Below are positions 26,017-38,005 of a DNA stretch of 64,000 bases, piece by piece; position 1 is the first letter of the stretch; each line of letters begins with the position of its first letter. The stretch comes from Solen grandis (Eukaryota > Mollusca > Bivalvia > Adapedonta > Solenidae). The translations under genes were made by a program, and so were the position numbers. Below the pieces are notes generated by a model. It searched no databases and had not been told where the DNA came from. It worked only from the letters and a program-made list of their open reading frames with translations. The stretch covers positions 26,368,775 through 26,432,774 of the forward strand of contig CM037777.1 in the NCBI GenBank assembly GCA_021229015.1, in the 5' to 3' direction.

Positions 26017-27478
26017 ATTTTACGAAAGCAATGAGCTCATTTTCGTTAGTAAATCTTTTTTGTATTAAAACGCAAAACTTTCGCGAATTAACGCGTTAGT
26101 TTCCCGTTATAACACGAAACTTTGCGTTTAAACGCGAAAATTTCACAAGCTTCACAACCAGTTTTGTGATTCTGACATCACTATAAATAGACAAACAGGA
26201 AAATAACATAGTATAATTTATGATTATGTACGATTATATTATTTCTTATAGAATAATATAGATTTCCTATTTGTCAATTAAGCGATATTATTTACTAGTT
26301 ATTTGTTTAGAATACTGAATATGCATTGGTATACATTGTAGATAAGTGAGGATATGTGCGTTTTGATAATTTAGAATATAATAATTGGGTAAGAAACGTA
26401 CAGCACATATATATTCAAATGACTTTGGTTATGTGCAGGACAGTCAATACGTACCAAATCAAATATTATTCCTTTCCAAATATATTACTAGAAAAAAAGG
26501 ATCAGTTTTTGCAAAATTTGTATGCACGATGTTGTAATAATGTAAAATTACCATGCCATGCGAAATTCAAAAGTGACTACAATGTTGAGTGTCATGTAAA
26601 TATTGACAAGTTTAGGAAATGTTAAGCAAATTTTAGCAGTTCTGCACATTGTCTTATGATAGAGACAGGGCGTTATTATAATATACCTAGAGAATATAGA
26701 GATTGTCCATACTATGAGCGTTATCAGGAAGATGAATATCATTCTCCTTTGTATAATTATGCATTATAAAATTTGTAGTCTTATGCTATGAAGAAATGAA
26801 ATTGTCATTAAAAGAGAGCAATGTATATATTTTATGCGACTAGAAAAAACAATTGAGAAACAGTATTTTGGATAATGTGTTTAAACATATTCATATATGC
26901 AAATTTATTTACAGTGTTTGTATTTCTGACACAATAAATTAACAATAGATATATATTAGGTGTGTGTGCGTGTGTGTGTGTGTGTGAGTGTGTGTGTAAC
27001 AAATTTTGTAGAAGATATAATAAATCTTAAATATACTGTGGTGTTTTTCCTGTTTGTCTATTTGTCTATTTATAGTAATATCAGAATCACAAAACTGGGT
27101 GTGAAACTTGTGAAAATTTCGCGTTAAAACGAGAAAATAACGCGTTAATTCGCGAAAGTATCGCGTTAATTCGTGAAAGTATCGCGTTTATTTGCAGTTT
27201 CGCGTTATAACGCGAAACTAAGACGTTAATTCGCGAAAGTTACGCGTTTTAACGCGAAAATAATTTTTTTACCACCGAAAATGAGCTCAGTGGGCTTTCT
27301 GGGTTTGAAACTTGTGAAAATTTGGCATTAAACCGTGAAAATAACGCTTTAATTCGCGAAAGGATCTCGTTTGTTCGCAAAAGTTTCGCGTTATAACGAG
27401 AATATTACGCGTTAATTCCCGAAAGTTTCGCGTTTCTTTTTTTTCACAAACGAAAATGAGCTCAATGGGCTTTCGTAG
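26017..27478. mobile_element. Foldback-type element 1 (CGCGTTAA arms)
   Basis: The left arm (26017-26206) and right arms (27042-27300 and a second partial copy 27301-27478) are inverted relative to each other. Outer ends are tacgaaagcaatgagctcat and its inverse atgagctcaatgggctttcgta. Inner ends are cactataaatagacaaacagg and its inverse cctgtttgtctatttgtctatttatagt. The arms are dense in ~20-bp units of the type ttcgcgttaattcgcgaaag, each nearly palindromic. The right arm is partly duplicated. The loop holds a dead LINE fragment. No transposase and no clear target-site duplication were seen. Confidence 0.75.
26380..26760 (+). pseudogene. Decayed LINE ORF2 C-terminal fragment
   Basis: One frame reads NWVRNVQHI and later FLQNLYARCCNNVKL and FKSDYN. 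After a frame change comes ETGRYYNIPREYRDCPYYER, then YQEDEYH. These match in order the block before and at the ETGRY/zinc-knuckle end of the LINE ORF2s elsewhere in the window, with the second knuckle cysteine replaced by Tyr. It lies in the loop of foldback element 1. Confidence 0.65.
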
Positions 27479-29640
27479 TAATGTTTTCGCTGTCATGATT
27501 CAAAATTTAAATTTCAATACATCCACAAGATGCACAAAATCACAAAGCTACATTAACTTAGGTATTTACATCTCTGATAAAATATATGCAAAATGCTGCT
27601 GAATTGGGAGTAATATTTTTTAAGCATAGTAACACCCGGGAGTCGTGCAGAGAAATTCATAAAATAATAACTGCCTCTCTATATATGTCTTGAAGTTCTA
27701 GAATTTGACGACAAAGATGGTACAAAGAAATGTGTGCATAGTTATATATGATCATTTTATTAACAGAGATGTTAAAGATTGTCTGGATACTGACTATGTA
27801 TCTCCCGAAGCGCACCAATTGATTCTAAAGAGTTTCGTGTCTGCATTTGCATTTTTGTTTTACTTAAACGTTTGTTTACTTCAACTTTTTTGTTAAGGTT
27901 GCCTTTTCTAGGCCAGGACTTCGTATTAAAGTGCTAGGTATACTTTTTAAATATATGCCAAACACCGAATTGCCTAATTTCGAGGTATATGTTAAAACGA
28001 CGATTTGCATACACAAGAATGGCAAACTTGCATTATACGTTCAGGTGATTAATCTTGTTTCTTCGTGCAACATTCTCACTTGTGTGCACTTCTGTCATTC
28101 ATCACGCGACAACATTATTCTGTCATATTGTCAGGGCTAGTGTTGCTGACATCGCAAACCTATAATACATACTCATAAGCATTTATAATATTCTTGATAC
28201 AGCTGTTTCAAGCTGGTAAGCCTCAGGAGTGACAGCTGACCGTTGTTTTCCAATAACGTCGTTATTGTCTAATATTCCATTATAAAGCTAGCATAGACAG
28301 TTTTTAAGGTGACTGTAACAAAGAAAAAGCGGTCTGCAATGTATGTCATTCATGGCAAAGTTTTTATTGGGATGTTTTCTTTTACAGAAGAACAATTTTG
28401 TAATGTTAGTTCATCGCATCTTATTTTGTAGTTTACCGTCACTAAAACAGTACTATTTTCATCCTAACGGCTATTATATAGACGCCCGGCTCATTCCCAA
28501 TCTCCAACGCAGGAGATCTCGCACAAATCTCTGTCACATTGTGTTAATAGCTGAGTAACTGCTAAATCACAGGTAAATCACAGCGTGACTTTTGGTAAAT
28601 TCCGTGGTTACGTGGTACTCGGTGTGGCGGTGAATCCGCCGGCAGTTTATTATGTCCATTATTTCAGGCACAAAAGGTCTTTGTGTTCATTTTCGAGCTA
28701 TACTTATGTTTATTTTGTTTTGATCAAGCAACCATTAAAGTATATTTACACGGAAAATGGAAAAGAATACATTGAAAGATTTCCTATAAAAACGATTTTT
28801 TCCCCTCCTTTTTCCAAAATGGGTTTTTGTCCATGATGTCGTCTGTAGACATGAAGAACCTGAGGGTATGTTAACCATTTATTCAGATATATTGAACTAT
28901 ATATAAATAGCTGTAAGGGAGTGTGCCATAGTTGATGTTTTACTTCTTTCCTTCTTTTGACAAGAAATATAGTTTTAGCTTTTTATTAAAAAAAAACAAA
29001 AAACAAAAAAAACCGGTAACCATGGATATACACACGTAGCATAAAAACGAGCGTATACAGCGCATTATTTTACATAATGTATGTGAAAAGCAGAACTTTC
29101 TATTGAAGAAAAAAAACTGTATCATACGCTCTTAATTGTAAAGCCCCGATGGAAGCGCCTTTAGTGACATTACAGGTATGGCACATTTTTTATATTATCA
29201 TGTGGAAAGAAAATCAATAGTCCTTTCGTAGTGCTGGGAACAATCGATTTTCTGACTGATTAATGATTAATCAGTGACCTTTTTTTTATAACAACACCTG
29301 AAAACTGTTATTTCACATACAGAAAGTACTAAGTATTTAAAAATTGTGAAATATCTGATAAATATTAAAACACGATAATAAGTTTGAATATCATTGCTAT
29401 GATATATACTATTTGAATTCATTTTCGTAATTGACAAGTCAGAATATTAATGACGATCAAAACTCCGTGACAGACTGAGTCCAAAAGTACAATCAGAAAT
29501 TAATCTAAAACTTAAGATGTTACCAACCATAAATCTACAACTTTGTCTGAAATTAAAAAAAGAACTAATTCGTTGACGAATACAAAAATCGTCGTCTATG
29601 ATTGATAAGTGAGATCTTCCTCAATGATTCGTCAACGAAC
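27479..29640. other. No gene recognised
   Basis: Several open frames of 60-85 codons occur (for example 28585-28836), none with a recognisable domain. Not annotated as genes. Confidence 0.5.
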
Positions 29641-29650
29641 TTATTTAGGG

Positions 29651-29797
29651 AAAGTCCCTGTAATGGTTTCGCTACGTCTTGGACCACTTAACCTTTACCA
29701 AGATACGCAAAGTCCCCAATGAAACATTAGGAAACTTGGTTTTCTTCATGAAAAGCCATGAGGTCCGAAATATAGCGGAACTATTACAGGAACTTTT
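29651..29797. repeat. Small inverted-repeat element (MITE-like)
   Basis: Left arm aaagtccctgtaatggtttc gctacgtcttggacc (29651-29685). Right arm is the imperfect inverse, ggtccgaaatatagcggaac tattacaggaactttt (29762-29797). The whole is about 147 bp, the size of a small hairpin element. Just upstream, 29566-29640 has a separate pair around ttcgttgacgaa/ttcgtcaacgaa. Confidence 0.55.
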
Positions 29798-30195
29798 ACC
29801 TTAATAATTTCGATTGGTACCTGAGCCTGGGTTTATAGGTCGGCTTTTGAATACGATGTGACAGGGGCAACGTATGTAGACGTAACTTGAAGGCATTTTT
29901 AAGCTAAATGGCGTAGTAGGTGGTAAGGTGTTGTAGCGGTAAATTATTCAGCCGAATAATTTGCGCTACAACTCTATATTTTTCTTTCATCTTCTCCATC
30001 TCTCTCTCTCCGTTTATGTTTTATACGCAATTCATGTTGACATGTATGAAGTTATGTTCTGTCTGTGTCATTTATTATGTTCATACAAATTATGTTTATT
30101 AAGTTTCATTTATATTTCGCTAAATTTGTGTATCTCGAAAAAGTATAATATCTAGATGTAAATTCTTTTCATAACTTTGATATCTGGCACGTGTC

Positions 30196-30675
30196 ATGAC
30201 CAATTGGTTAATTGCAATTTCAATGTCTGACACCTCTAATGGCTTCATTGATTATACCTTTATTAATAAATTTACTGATTTAATTCGATCAGTTGCAGAT
30301 CCTTTGTTTTCAAAGTATATTATTTATGGTAAGAGTACTTTTAAGTTTAATGATAAACCAATAGTAAAGCAGGCAGAGTGGTTTGATAAGGAATGTGAGC
30401 AAGCTCGGAAAGAATATTTAAATGCGTTATGTGTCTTTAATCAGTTAAAGTCAAATTATAGTAGAGAACAATTTTGTAATTTGAAATACTCATATAAACA
30501 ATTATGTAAAAAAAGAAAAGAAATAGTATTAAAAAGATTAAAAGATCGAAATTTGAAATATTCAAAACCAAAGCAGTTTTGGAAATTCTTCAAGAAGTCA
30601 GCTAGTAATAAAAATAAAATATCATTGGAAGAATTTTCCCATTTTTTTTTCAGAATTAGGATCGAATATATTTAA
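30196..30675 (+). pseudogene. LINE ORF2 linker region, frameshifted
   Basis: 159 codons, lysine-rich, with VKQAEWFDKECEQARKEYL and QFWKFFKKSASNKNKISLEE: the region between endonuclease and RT where W(F/Y)D.EC...R and P..FW..... are usual. The frame is lost in a run of T near 30650. In the +1 frame the sequence continues toward SVEDFC and into the RT frame. This is either a true one-base slip or an assembly homopolymer error. Confidence 0.8.
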
Positions 30676-30778
30676 AACTGAAAATAATAGTGTTGAAGAT
30701 TTCTGTTCTAATCATGATTTTAATAACCTCATCGATAGTGATGATGATTTAGATAAACATATAACAGTACAAGAAGTT

Positions 30779-32470
30779 TTGGATGCAGTTAAAACGTTAA
30801 AGGCCAATAAAGCAATGGGTAGTGATTTCATTTTGAATGAATATATATTCTCCACTATAGATATTTTAGTGCACCATATAGTGGACATTTTCAATGCAAT
30901 TCTTGATTCGGGGGTTTTCCCAGATAAATGGACGGAAGGGGTTATTGTTCCCTTACACAAGATGGGCGATAGGGATATAGTTAATAATTATCGCGGCATC
31001 ACTTTATTGAGCTGTCTTTCAAAACTGTTTACTACTATTTTAAATAGACGTATTATGTCTTTCTGTGATGATAACGATATTATTTCTGATGCCCAGTTTG
31101 GTTTTAGAAAAGGTCGTTCAACTACTGATGCTATGTTTATATTGTATAATTTAGTTCAGAATTATGTTAATGAGAATAAAAGATTATATTGTGTTTTTGT
31201 CGATATGGAAAAATGTTTTGACTCTATTTATAGAAATGCTTTGTGGGTTAAGATGTTTAAAACGGGTATACGGGGGGAAATGTTACGAATAATCAAAGAT
31301 ATGTATAATAAAGTGAAATCGTGTGTCCGACATTGTAATTCTTATTCAGATTTTTTTGAATGCGCCATCGGCTTGAGGCAAGGGGAGACTTTATCGCCGA
31401 TATTATTTTCTCTTTTTGTGGATGATTTAGAGCTTTATTTACAAGAAGGTATACAATCAGGTTTATCCATAGATGATATAAAAATAATGCTGCTCTTATT
31501 TGCGGATGATATGGTTATTTTTGGTGAAACTCCACAAGAATTGCAGAATAATTTGAACTTGTTACATGATTATTGTAAAACATGGGGGTTAGTGGTAAAT
31601 ACTAATAAAACAAAAACTATGGTGTTTAGAAAAAGGGGTCCTTTGTTACAATCTGAAAATTGGTCATATGGAGGGGTTAATTTGGAGACAGTTGACAATT
31701 TTAATTATTTAGGTACAGTTTTCAGTTATACGGGGAGTTTTTCTCTTAATCAAGAATATTTGGCTGGGAAAGCTCTAAAGGCTTTGAACGTTTTATTAGT
31801 TAACTGTGGTAAATATAAATTAAAACCTAAAACTTTGTGTCAACTGTTTGATTCCTTTGTAGGTTCAATATTAACTTATTCGGCTGTATTATGGGGTTTT
31901 TCAAAATCAAAAGAAATAGAAAGAATCCACCTTAAATTTTGTAAAAGTGTTCTTAAAGTTAAAAAATCGACCAGTTCAATGGGAGTTTATGGAGAATTAG
32001 GACGATATCCTCTTTATATCAATAGGTACGTATCTATCCTTAAATATTGGTTTAAGCTTTTGGACACAAATAATATCATCCTAAATCGTATATATTTAAT
32101 GGCTTTTAATGATTGTTCAAAGGGTCACTCTAATTGGGTACATAATGTTAAAACAATATTGTGTGAACACGGTTTTACATATGTTTGGGATTCTCCCGAA
32201 AAGGTTGATGTTAAAAAGTTTATTGTTGTGTTTAAACAAAGGTTAATTGATAATTTCATACAAAATTGGATGTCAAAAAAGGAAACAAGTAGTGTTCTAG
32301 AAGTATATCACTCTGTTAAACCTACATTTGTTTATGAAACATATCTAGATTTTCTTCCAGCGTCACTTCGTTTTTTCTTAACAAAAATTAGATTAAGTTC
32401 TCATTCATTAAGGATACAGACAGGCAGATACTCTAGAAATAGCCTAGTACGAGAAGAGAGATTATGTTAG
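30779..32470 (+). pseudogene. LINE reverse transcriptase (ORF2 core)
   Basis: 563 codons. RT blocks in order: LKANKAMGSDFILNEYI (fingers), PDKWTEGVIVPLHKMGD then NNYRGITLLSCLSKLF, AQFGFRKGRSTTDAMF, CVFVDMEKCFDSI (first catalytic Asp), GLRQGETLSPILFSLFVDDL, LLLFADDMVIFGE (FADD, both catalytic Asp kept), GLVVNTNKTKTMVFRK, FNYLGTVFS and ILTYSAVLWGF. Then come YGELGRYPLYI and RIQTGRYSRNSLVREERLC. It copies the element's RNA at the target site. The catalytic residues look intact. It ends in a premature TAG at the knuckle, and the copy lacks its 5' end, so it is inactive as it stands. Confidence 0.92.
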
Positions 32471-32479
32471 TGTTGTTCA

Positions 32480-32698
32480 ATGAGAAAAGTAGAGACTGAA
32501 TTTCATTTTATACTAGTCTGTCCTACATATAAAGAAATTAGAGAAAAATTTATTAAATTATATTTTTATAATAATCCGACCGAGTTAAAATTCATTGAAT
32601 TGTTGAAAAGTGAAAACAGGTCTGTCCTTTTTAATTTAGCCATTTACGTTAAAATTTCTTTAGAATCCAGAAACAAAATTTTGAACAATATGAAATAA
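32480..32698 (+). pseudogene. LINE ORF2 C-terminal zinc-knuckle remnant
   Basis: In frame with the RT after one TAG codon. Reads VETEFHFILVCPTYKEIREK. With the cysteines around the stop it forms the C..C......H....C knuckle seen in the other copies at 25.4 and 52.3 kb. Confidence 0.85.
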
Positions 32699-33146
32699 GT
32701 ATAAAGCATTTAGAGGTTTGTCCTCTTTTATTCCACTTTTCATCCATTATTATTATTATTTTTATTTTTTTTCATTCATTTTTTATTTTAATTATTTTTT
32801 TCCATGTTATTTTCCTTTACTAAATCTCATATTGGGTCTCCTTTCAATTACTATTAGGATATCATGTTTTTGAAATATGTCATAATTTGGCCAATCTAAT
32901 AAAAAACACACATAAACACATTTGTTATAAGAGCAAATATATCAATGTTAAATTTGATCATTTGACATACGTTGTGCTTATTTGCAATACATACATATTT
33001 TCTATTTTAATAATTGAAACTATATTATATTATATAGGGTATTATGCTTAAATAGTACTATATTTTAATGTGCATGTATTGATTTTGACGATGTAATTTT
33101 TACAAGTCAATAAAATATATGTTCTGTTCTGTTCTGTTCTGTTCTG

Positions 33147-34054
33147 GTCATCTAGCGGCATGATAAGTTTTGTTAATCCGCTTTGTCACTTTTATGGCTT
33201 TCCAGTAACTCCGCCCACAAAGGCGTGATTGGCATATCTGTTTATTTTGTAATTTGCTTTAATAGTTGTTGATTTTGATGATTAAAAAAAAGGATTCTAA
33301 TTTTAACCTCCGTCCTGTGCAGAAGTCTGTCAGGACAATCTTAACGTATTTGATTTCAAATATCGTGCTTTAAATTTATACAGAATACTGTATATTATTT
33401 ATTGATTGGATATATCTGTGTTGAAATATATTTATTTAACAACACAGAGACTTGTGTATTTTATACACCCTACAAAGTGTAACTACGGAAGGAAAGTTTG
33501 TACGGACTACCGGATCTCCTGAACTTTCCTATTTTCACCGCGTTACCAAAGGAGAGTTTACATGTACACAAAAAGGTCAAGCATCACTAGCTACAAATAG
33601 TACTGAAATATCTAGGGATTACACGATGGTCGTGAAAAATAACATCAAATAACAACATAATCTGAAAGTCTTTTTTCTTGAAGAGATAAAACATGCCAAT
33701 AAAATCAGATGTTAGTGTGCCATTGGCAGCTCATCCACTTTTTATTACTGATACTTTTATTTCTTGCTTAGGACTAAATCACTAGCTTCTTTCAACAGAG
33801 CTAAGCGACCCGCTGTGTTTCGACTTCACAAATTTGATGTCATTACCATTCTAATTCTAATAGAAATAAAAAAAAATCCTATTTATTTCAACTTACTGGA
33901 ACGATTTCTCTTCATCAAATTCAAAGAAGTGGTGTGTCAAATATTTTATTTTTTTAGGCTTATCTGTCAATGGTTATGTTCAGAAAAAGGCAGGTTTGCT
34001 TATAATTTCCACCTGCAATATATTTCCAAATATCGAGCTATAACATGCCGTTAC
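33147..34054. other. No gene recognised
   Basis: Frames at 33452-33652 and 33764-34138 have no recognisable domain. Confidence 0.5.
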
Positions 34055-34149
34055 ATTAAAGCGGCTCGTTCACAGATGAACGGTAGAAATTATAGTATGG
34101 AACGCCACAGCTGTCTTATGTTCGGTAATGATGTTTAGATGGGTCCATA

Positions 34150-34470
34150 TAGCATTTTGAGGGCGTGTTGTGTTCATCATGTGGGTTGTATGTATCTTGT
34201 TGGGTTGTTGTATCATCATGTGAGGTTGTAATGTCATTGTGTGAGGTTATAAAGACATCATGTGTGGTTGTTAAGTCATTATATGAGACTGTAATATCAT
34301 CATGTGGGGTTGATTTGCCATTTTGGGTGGTGCAGTTGTCCTTCTGTGATGCCCACTTGACGGTTCCTTTGATGCCCACTTGACTTAATGTGTGGTTGTA
34401 TCCTTTCTTCTGTGCGGTGCAGTTGTCCTTCTGTTACCTCCACTTGACATTGTGATCGGTTGATTAGTAT
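34150..34470 (-). repeat. 21-bp and 42-bp repeat units in the left arm (contracted)
   Basis: Inverse counterparts of the right-arm repeats: tgtgaggttgtaatgtcatt units at about 34170-34310, then two copies of gtgcagttgtccttctgt(gatgcccacttgac) at about 34331-34450. Confidence 0.75.
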
Positions 34471-35138
34471 TTCATCCTGTTCATTATTATGCTGACATGT
34501 ACAGGTATTGTGCTGTGATGTTGTTCTCTCCTATGTGGTTCATTCGGCACATGTGCTGTTCGGATGAAGTCCGAAATGTTGCGAATTGACGATACCGAGT
34601 TGGTTTACCGTTATTTCCTTATTTCACTGTTTTCCTGTTTTCATTTATCTAACGTTGTATGTTAAAGGACAACCCAAATTTTAAGATCCCTCGTAGACAA
34701 TATACAAGTATATTTGCCTATTTTTGAAGTTGCAAAAAGTCACATTCTAGTAGTATTTTTCAGGGGCGTAGCTTGGATTCACTAAATGTGTAGGTATGTT
34801 TTCCTACCGCGGCGTATCTGTCGGGGGACTTTGGATATTTGCATGGCCGTGTGAACAATCTGATTGGTTTTGAGGCTTTCTTTTTAATGGGAATATACCC
34901 ATTTTATGTAGATTTTCAAGCAATAATTAAATACTCATTAGTAGCCTTTACACTCATGACTCTCACTCACTCTGAGAACAAACGTGCAGCTAGATCAGTT
35001 GTATGTAAGCACCTAATATCATGAATTTGTAATAATTGTTGTTACTTGTGTGTGTTTGAATTACACGTGAGACTGACATTAGATTTTTTATTTAATACTT
35101 ACTGTGTTTTATCAGTGAGATTAATCTACATCTCACGT

Positions 35139-35360
35139 GGAGCCTCCGTGGCCGAGAGGGTAAAGTCGCTGACTCACCGCGTGGGTTCGAATCCCGGATT
35201 TTCATTCGGATTTTCATGTGAGGAAGCCTTCCAGCTGGCTTGCGGTAGGTCGGTGGTTCTACCCGGATATTTCCGTGCATTCGGGGTCTGTTATTAGCTT
35301 GACGTTGCTTTATGACTGAAATACTGTCGAGGCGACGGCAAAAATCAAATAGTCAAGTCA
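35139..35360 (+). repeat. tRNA-derived SINE, best copy
   Basis: The head agcctccgtggccgagaggg taaagtcgctgactc gives an A box, and gggttcgaatccc (35182-35194) is a clean B box, so an RNA polymerase III promoter is likely. The body is tcatgtgaggaagccttcca, ggtcggtggttctacccgga, gacgttgctttatgactgaa, atactgtcgaggcgacggca. The tail is aaatagtcaagtcata. The same family is at 36.80, 6.75 (minus) and 15.06 kb (minus). Confidence 0.9.
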
Positions 35361-36797
35361 TATCTATATTTCACAATGTGGGTGATATAGATCTGCCGGG
35401 ACTACCTATTTACATATAAAGGGTATGTACATGGATATGTAGCAGCAGTAAACATAAAATAAAAACAAAATTTGTTTTGAGTGAATATGGAATACATCTC
35501 ATCTCGAGGTGATACATGTACAATCTTAACATTTTCGCGTGCGCTACGCACTCTTGAATATATTAAATAGAATCACTTCTCGATGAGATATTTTCCATTT
35601 TCACATTTCCTCTATGTATTAATCAAACAGTGAAACCTGTTGATTACTCCCTATAATATAAATTTAATAACAGAAAACACATAATTAACGCTCTTAAGCA
35701 TCGTCATATCGATGCATAAATATTACATAAGTAGAACATATAGTTTCGTGCATTAGTGCATTTGCATTAGAAAAATCGTAAATCTTAAAGGCAATATACA
35801 AGTTTCAAGCAAAATTATTAACTTGTTTAAGGTCTGTCGTTTATAAAATATGTACCCTTAAACACCCAGAGGAGAAAAGTAAATTTATGTATTTTGCCTC
35901 ATGAAATCAAATTGCCGCAAAGCAGACTCTTTATTACCTAAGGTGTGTCTTTTGAGATAATAATTTACGCATGCACGAGAATTGCGTGCGTGTGAATTAC
36001 GTCTGCAGTAAATGTCATTTCATTTTTGAGATCATATAGATTGTGGTTTTGTCAGTTTACTGAACTGGAAGACCAATTTTCAGTATTTTCAATAATTTAA
36101 AATTTAGATAACTGTTGAGATGTTAAAACAAAAATACGTTTTTCCAACTCACTCGTTATTGAAAAATATATTATTTTAAGTTACATATAAACATAATATT
36201 GTTTATAATAATTCGAAAATTCACTTTGATACCATAGCACAGATTCTTTCTAATTGTTTGACCACTATTTCGCCTTTCCGGGCTGTTTTTATTTTTAGTC
36301 TTTGAAAAAAAAAAATGTGTAGGCATGTGCCTATTGTACCTATAGAAAGCTACGCCAGTGTTTTTATGCAAATTCTCAATAAAAATGTAGTTTATGTTAA
36401 AAAAGCAAATATAACTATGTTTTGCTTTTTAGAATTTTCTTACATCAGTGGATTTCATCTGAAAAAATAAAGAAAATATCTCCTGATAAAATACGTTGCA
36501 TTTCACAACATGACAAAACTGTAATTAGTAAAAAGTATTGCAAGTGAATGGAAATCAAAGAAACCTATCTGTTATGTTCAATTGTCTAAGCGAAATGTTT
36601 ATATTTTATTATGCAATTTTTACTTAATTCTCAATAAAAAGTTTTATTTACAAGAAAAGGCGTTTAAAAAGGGTGTTTTTATTGATCAATGTAATAATTT
36701 CAACAAATTTTATCAAAAGTTGTTGAAAGTTGTTGAATACAGTTTATCATATCACCAGACTTACATTGTGGTATAAACTGCCTATCGAACTTTAACA
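35361..36797. other. No gene recognised; inner spacer of foldback 2
   Basis: Weak terminal likeness between 34763 (ggggcgtagctt) and the inverse of about 36340-36352 (agctacgcc) hints at an older DNA element nested here. No protein was recognised. Confidence 0.45.
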
Positions 36798-37014
36798 CTC
36801 ACTCAGCCCATCACCGCGTGGGTTCGTATCCCGGCAGGGTCATTAGGATTTTGATGTGAGGAAGCCTTCCACCTGGCTTGCGGGAGGTCGGTGGTACTAC
36901 CCGAATGCCTTCGTGCATTCCGGGTCTTCCCCCTCCTATAATTAGCTGGACGTCGCTATATGACTGAAATACTGTCGAAGCGACGGTAAACTCAAATAGT
37001 CAAGTCAAGTCAAG
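36798..37014 (+). repeat. tRNA-derived SINE, 5'-truncated copy
   Basis: Begins inside the tRNA-like head (cagcccatcaccgcgtgggt tcgtatcccgg) and then matches the copy at 35.14 kb along its length. It ends with a TCAAG repeat tail (agtcaagtcaagtcaag), the probable 3' signature of the family. Confidence 0.9.
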
Positions 37015-37499
37015 CCTTAGTCAGAAATGATAGGATATATAGAATACTTGGTAAGTGTTGAATGAAGATAAGTTTATCCTGCTCGGTTTAGAAAATATAA
37101 AACGATCGCCAAGTATCGCGGTTTTATTTTTTATCATTTCGGATGAAATCCATTGATGTAAAAAAGAAATCTTAAAATGTAAAAATTAAATGCAAAAAAA
37201 AAAAAAAAAAAAATAGAATGTGAGTCTTTGCAACTTCAAAAGTTGGTAAATATACTTGTTTGTATATTGTCTAACACAAAGGAATCTTAAAATTTGGGTG
37301 TGTCCCTTAACATCCAACATAAAAGAAATGAAAATAAGGAAATGTCCAACTCGATGTCGTCAATGCGCAACATTTCGGACTTCATCGGAACAGTACATGT
37401 GCCGAATGAACCACAACGGAGAGAACAACATCACAGCATATTACCTGCACATGACAGCATATTAATGAACAGGATGTAATTCTAATCAACCGATCACAA

Positions 37500-38005
37500 T
37501 GTCAAGTGGACATAACAGAATGACAACTGCATCACACAGCAAGTCAGGTGAACATCACAGAAGGAAAACTGCACCACACAGCAATTCAAGTGGATGTAAC
37601 AGAATGACAACTGCATCACACAGCAAGTCAGGTGAACATCACAGAAGGATAACTGCACCACACAGCAATTCAAGTGACTGTAAGAGAATGACAACTGCAC
37701 CACACATTAAGTCAAGTGGACATCACAGAAGGACAACTACACCACACATTAAGTCAAGTGGACATCACAGAAGGACAACTACACCACACATTAAGTCAAG
37801 TGGACATCACAGAAGGACAACTACACCAAACATTAAGTCAAGTGGACATCACAGAAGGACAACTGCACCACACATTAAGTCAAGTGGACATCACAGAAGG
37901 ACAACTACACCACACGTTAAGTCAAGTGGACATCACAGAAGGACAACTACACCACACATTAAGTCAAGTGGACATCACAGAAGGACAACTGCACCACCCA
38001 AAATG
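37500..38005 (+). repeat. 42-bp minisatellite in the right arm
   Basis: About 12 units of 42 bp: aagtcaagtggacatcacag, aaggacaactacaccacaca, tt. An open frame of 190 codons with a 14-residue repeat (KSSGHHRRTTTPHI) runs through it, but other frames and the opposite strand are open too, as expected from a stop-free unit divisible by three. No coding call is made. It is followed at 38030-38155 by a 21-bp repeat (acaaccccacatgatgatata type). Confidence 0.85.

Larger units (their letters stand above)
30196..33146 (+). mobile_element. LINE (non-LTR retrotransposon), 5'-truncated, nearly intact RT
   Basis: The start lies after where an endonuclease would be. The first frame (30196-30675) is the linker before the RT. 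A T-run near 30645-30652 shifts the frame. The second frame, 30779-32470, holds the whole reverse transcriptase, and a third piece, 32480-32698, the C-terminal knuckle. The two last pieces are in one frame, split by a single TAG at 32468-32470. A 3' UTR follows and ends with aataaaatatatgttctgtt and four TTCTG units at 33121-33146. This simple-repeat tail is typical of CR1-like LINEs. No target-site duplication was settled. Confidence 0.9.

Noticed and set aside
28585..28836. 83-codon plus-strand frame as a possible small gene
   Set aside because: No domain, no splice context and no repeat of the pattern elsewhere. Length is within chance for this composition.
34763..36352. A DNA transposon bounded by ggcgtagctt / agctacgcc
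   Set aside because: Only about 10 bp of inverted match, no duplication flanks and no transposase. Kept as a remark only.
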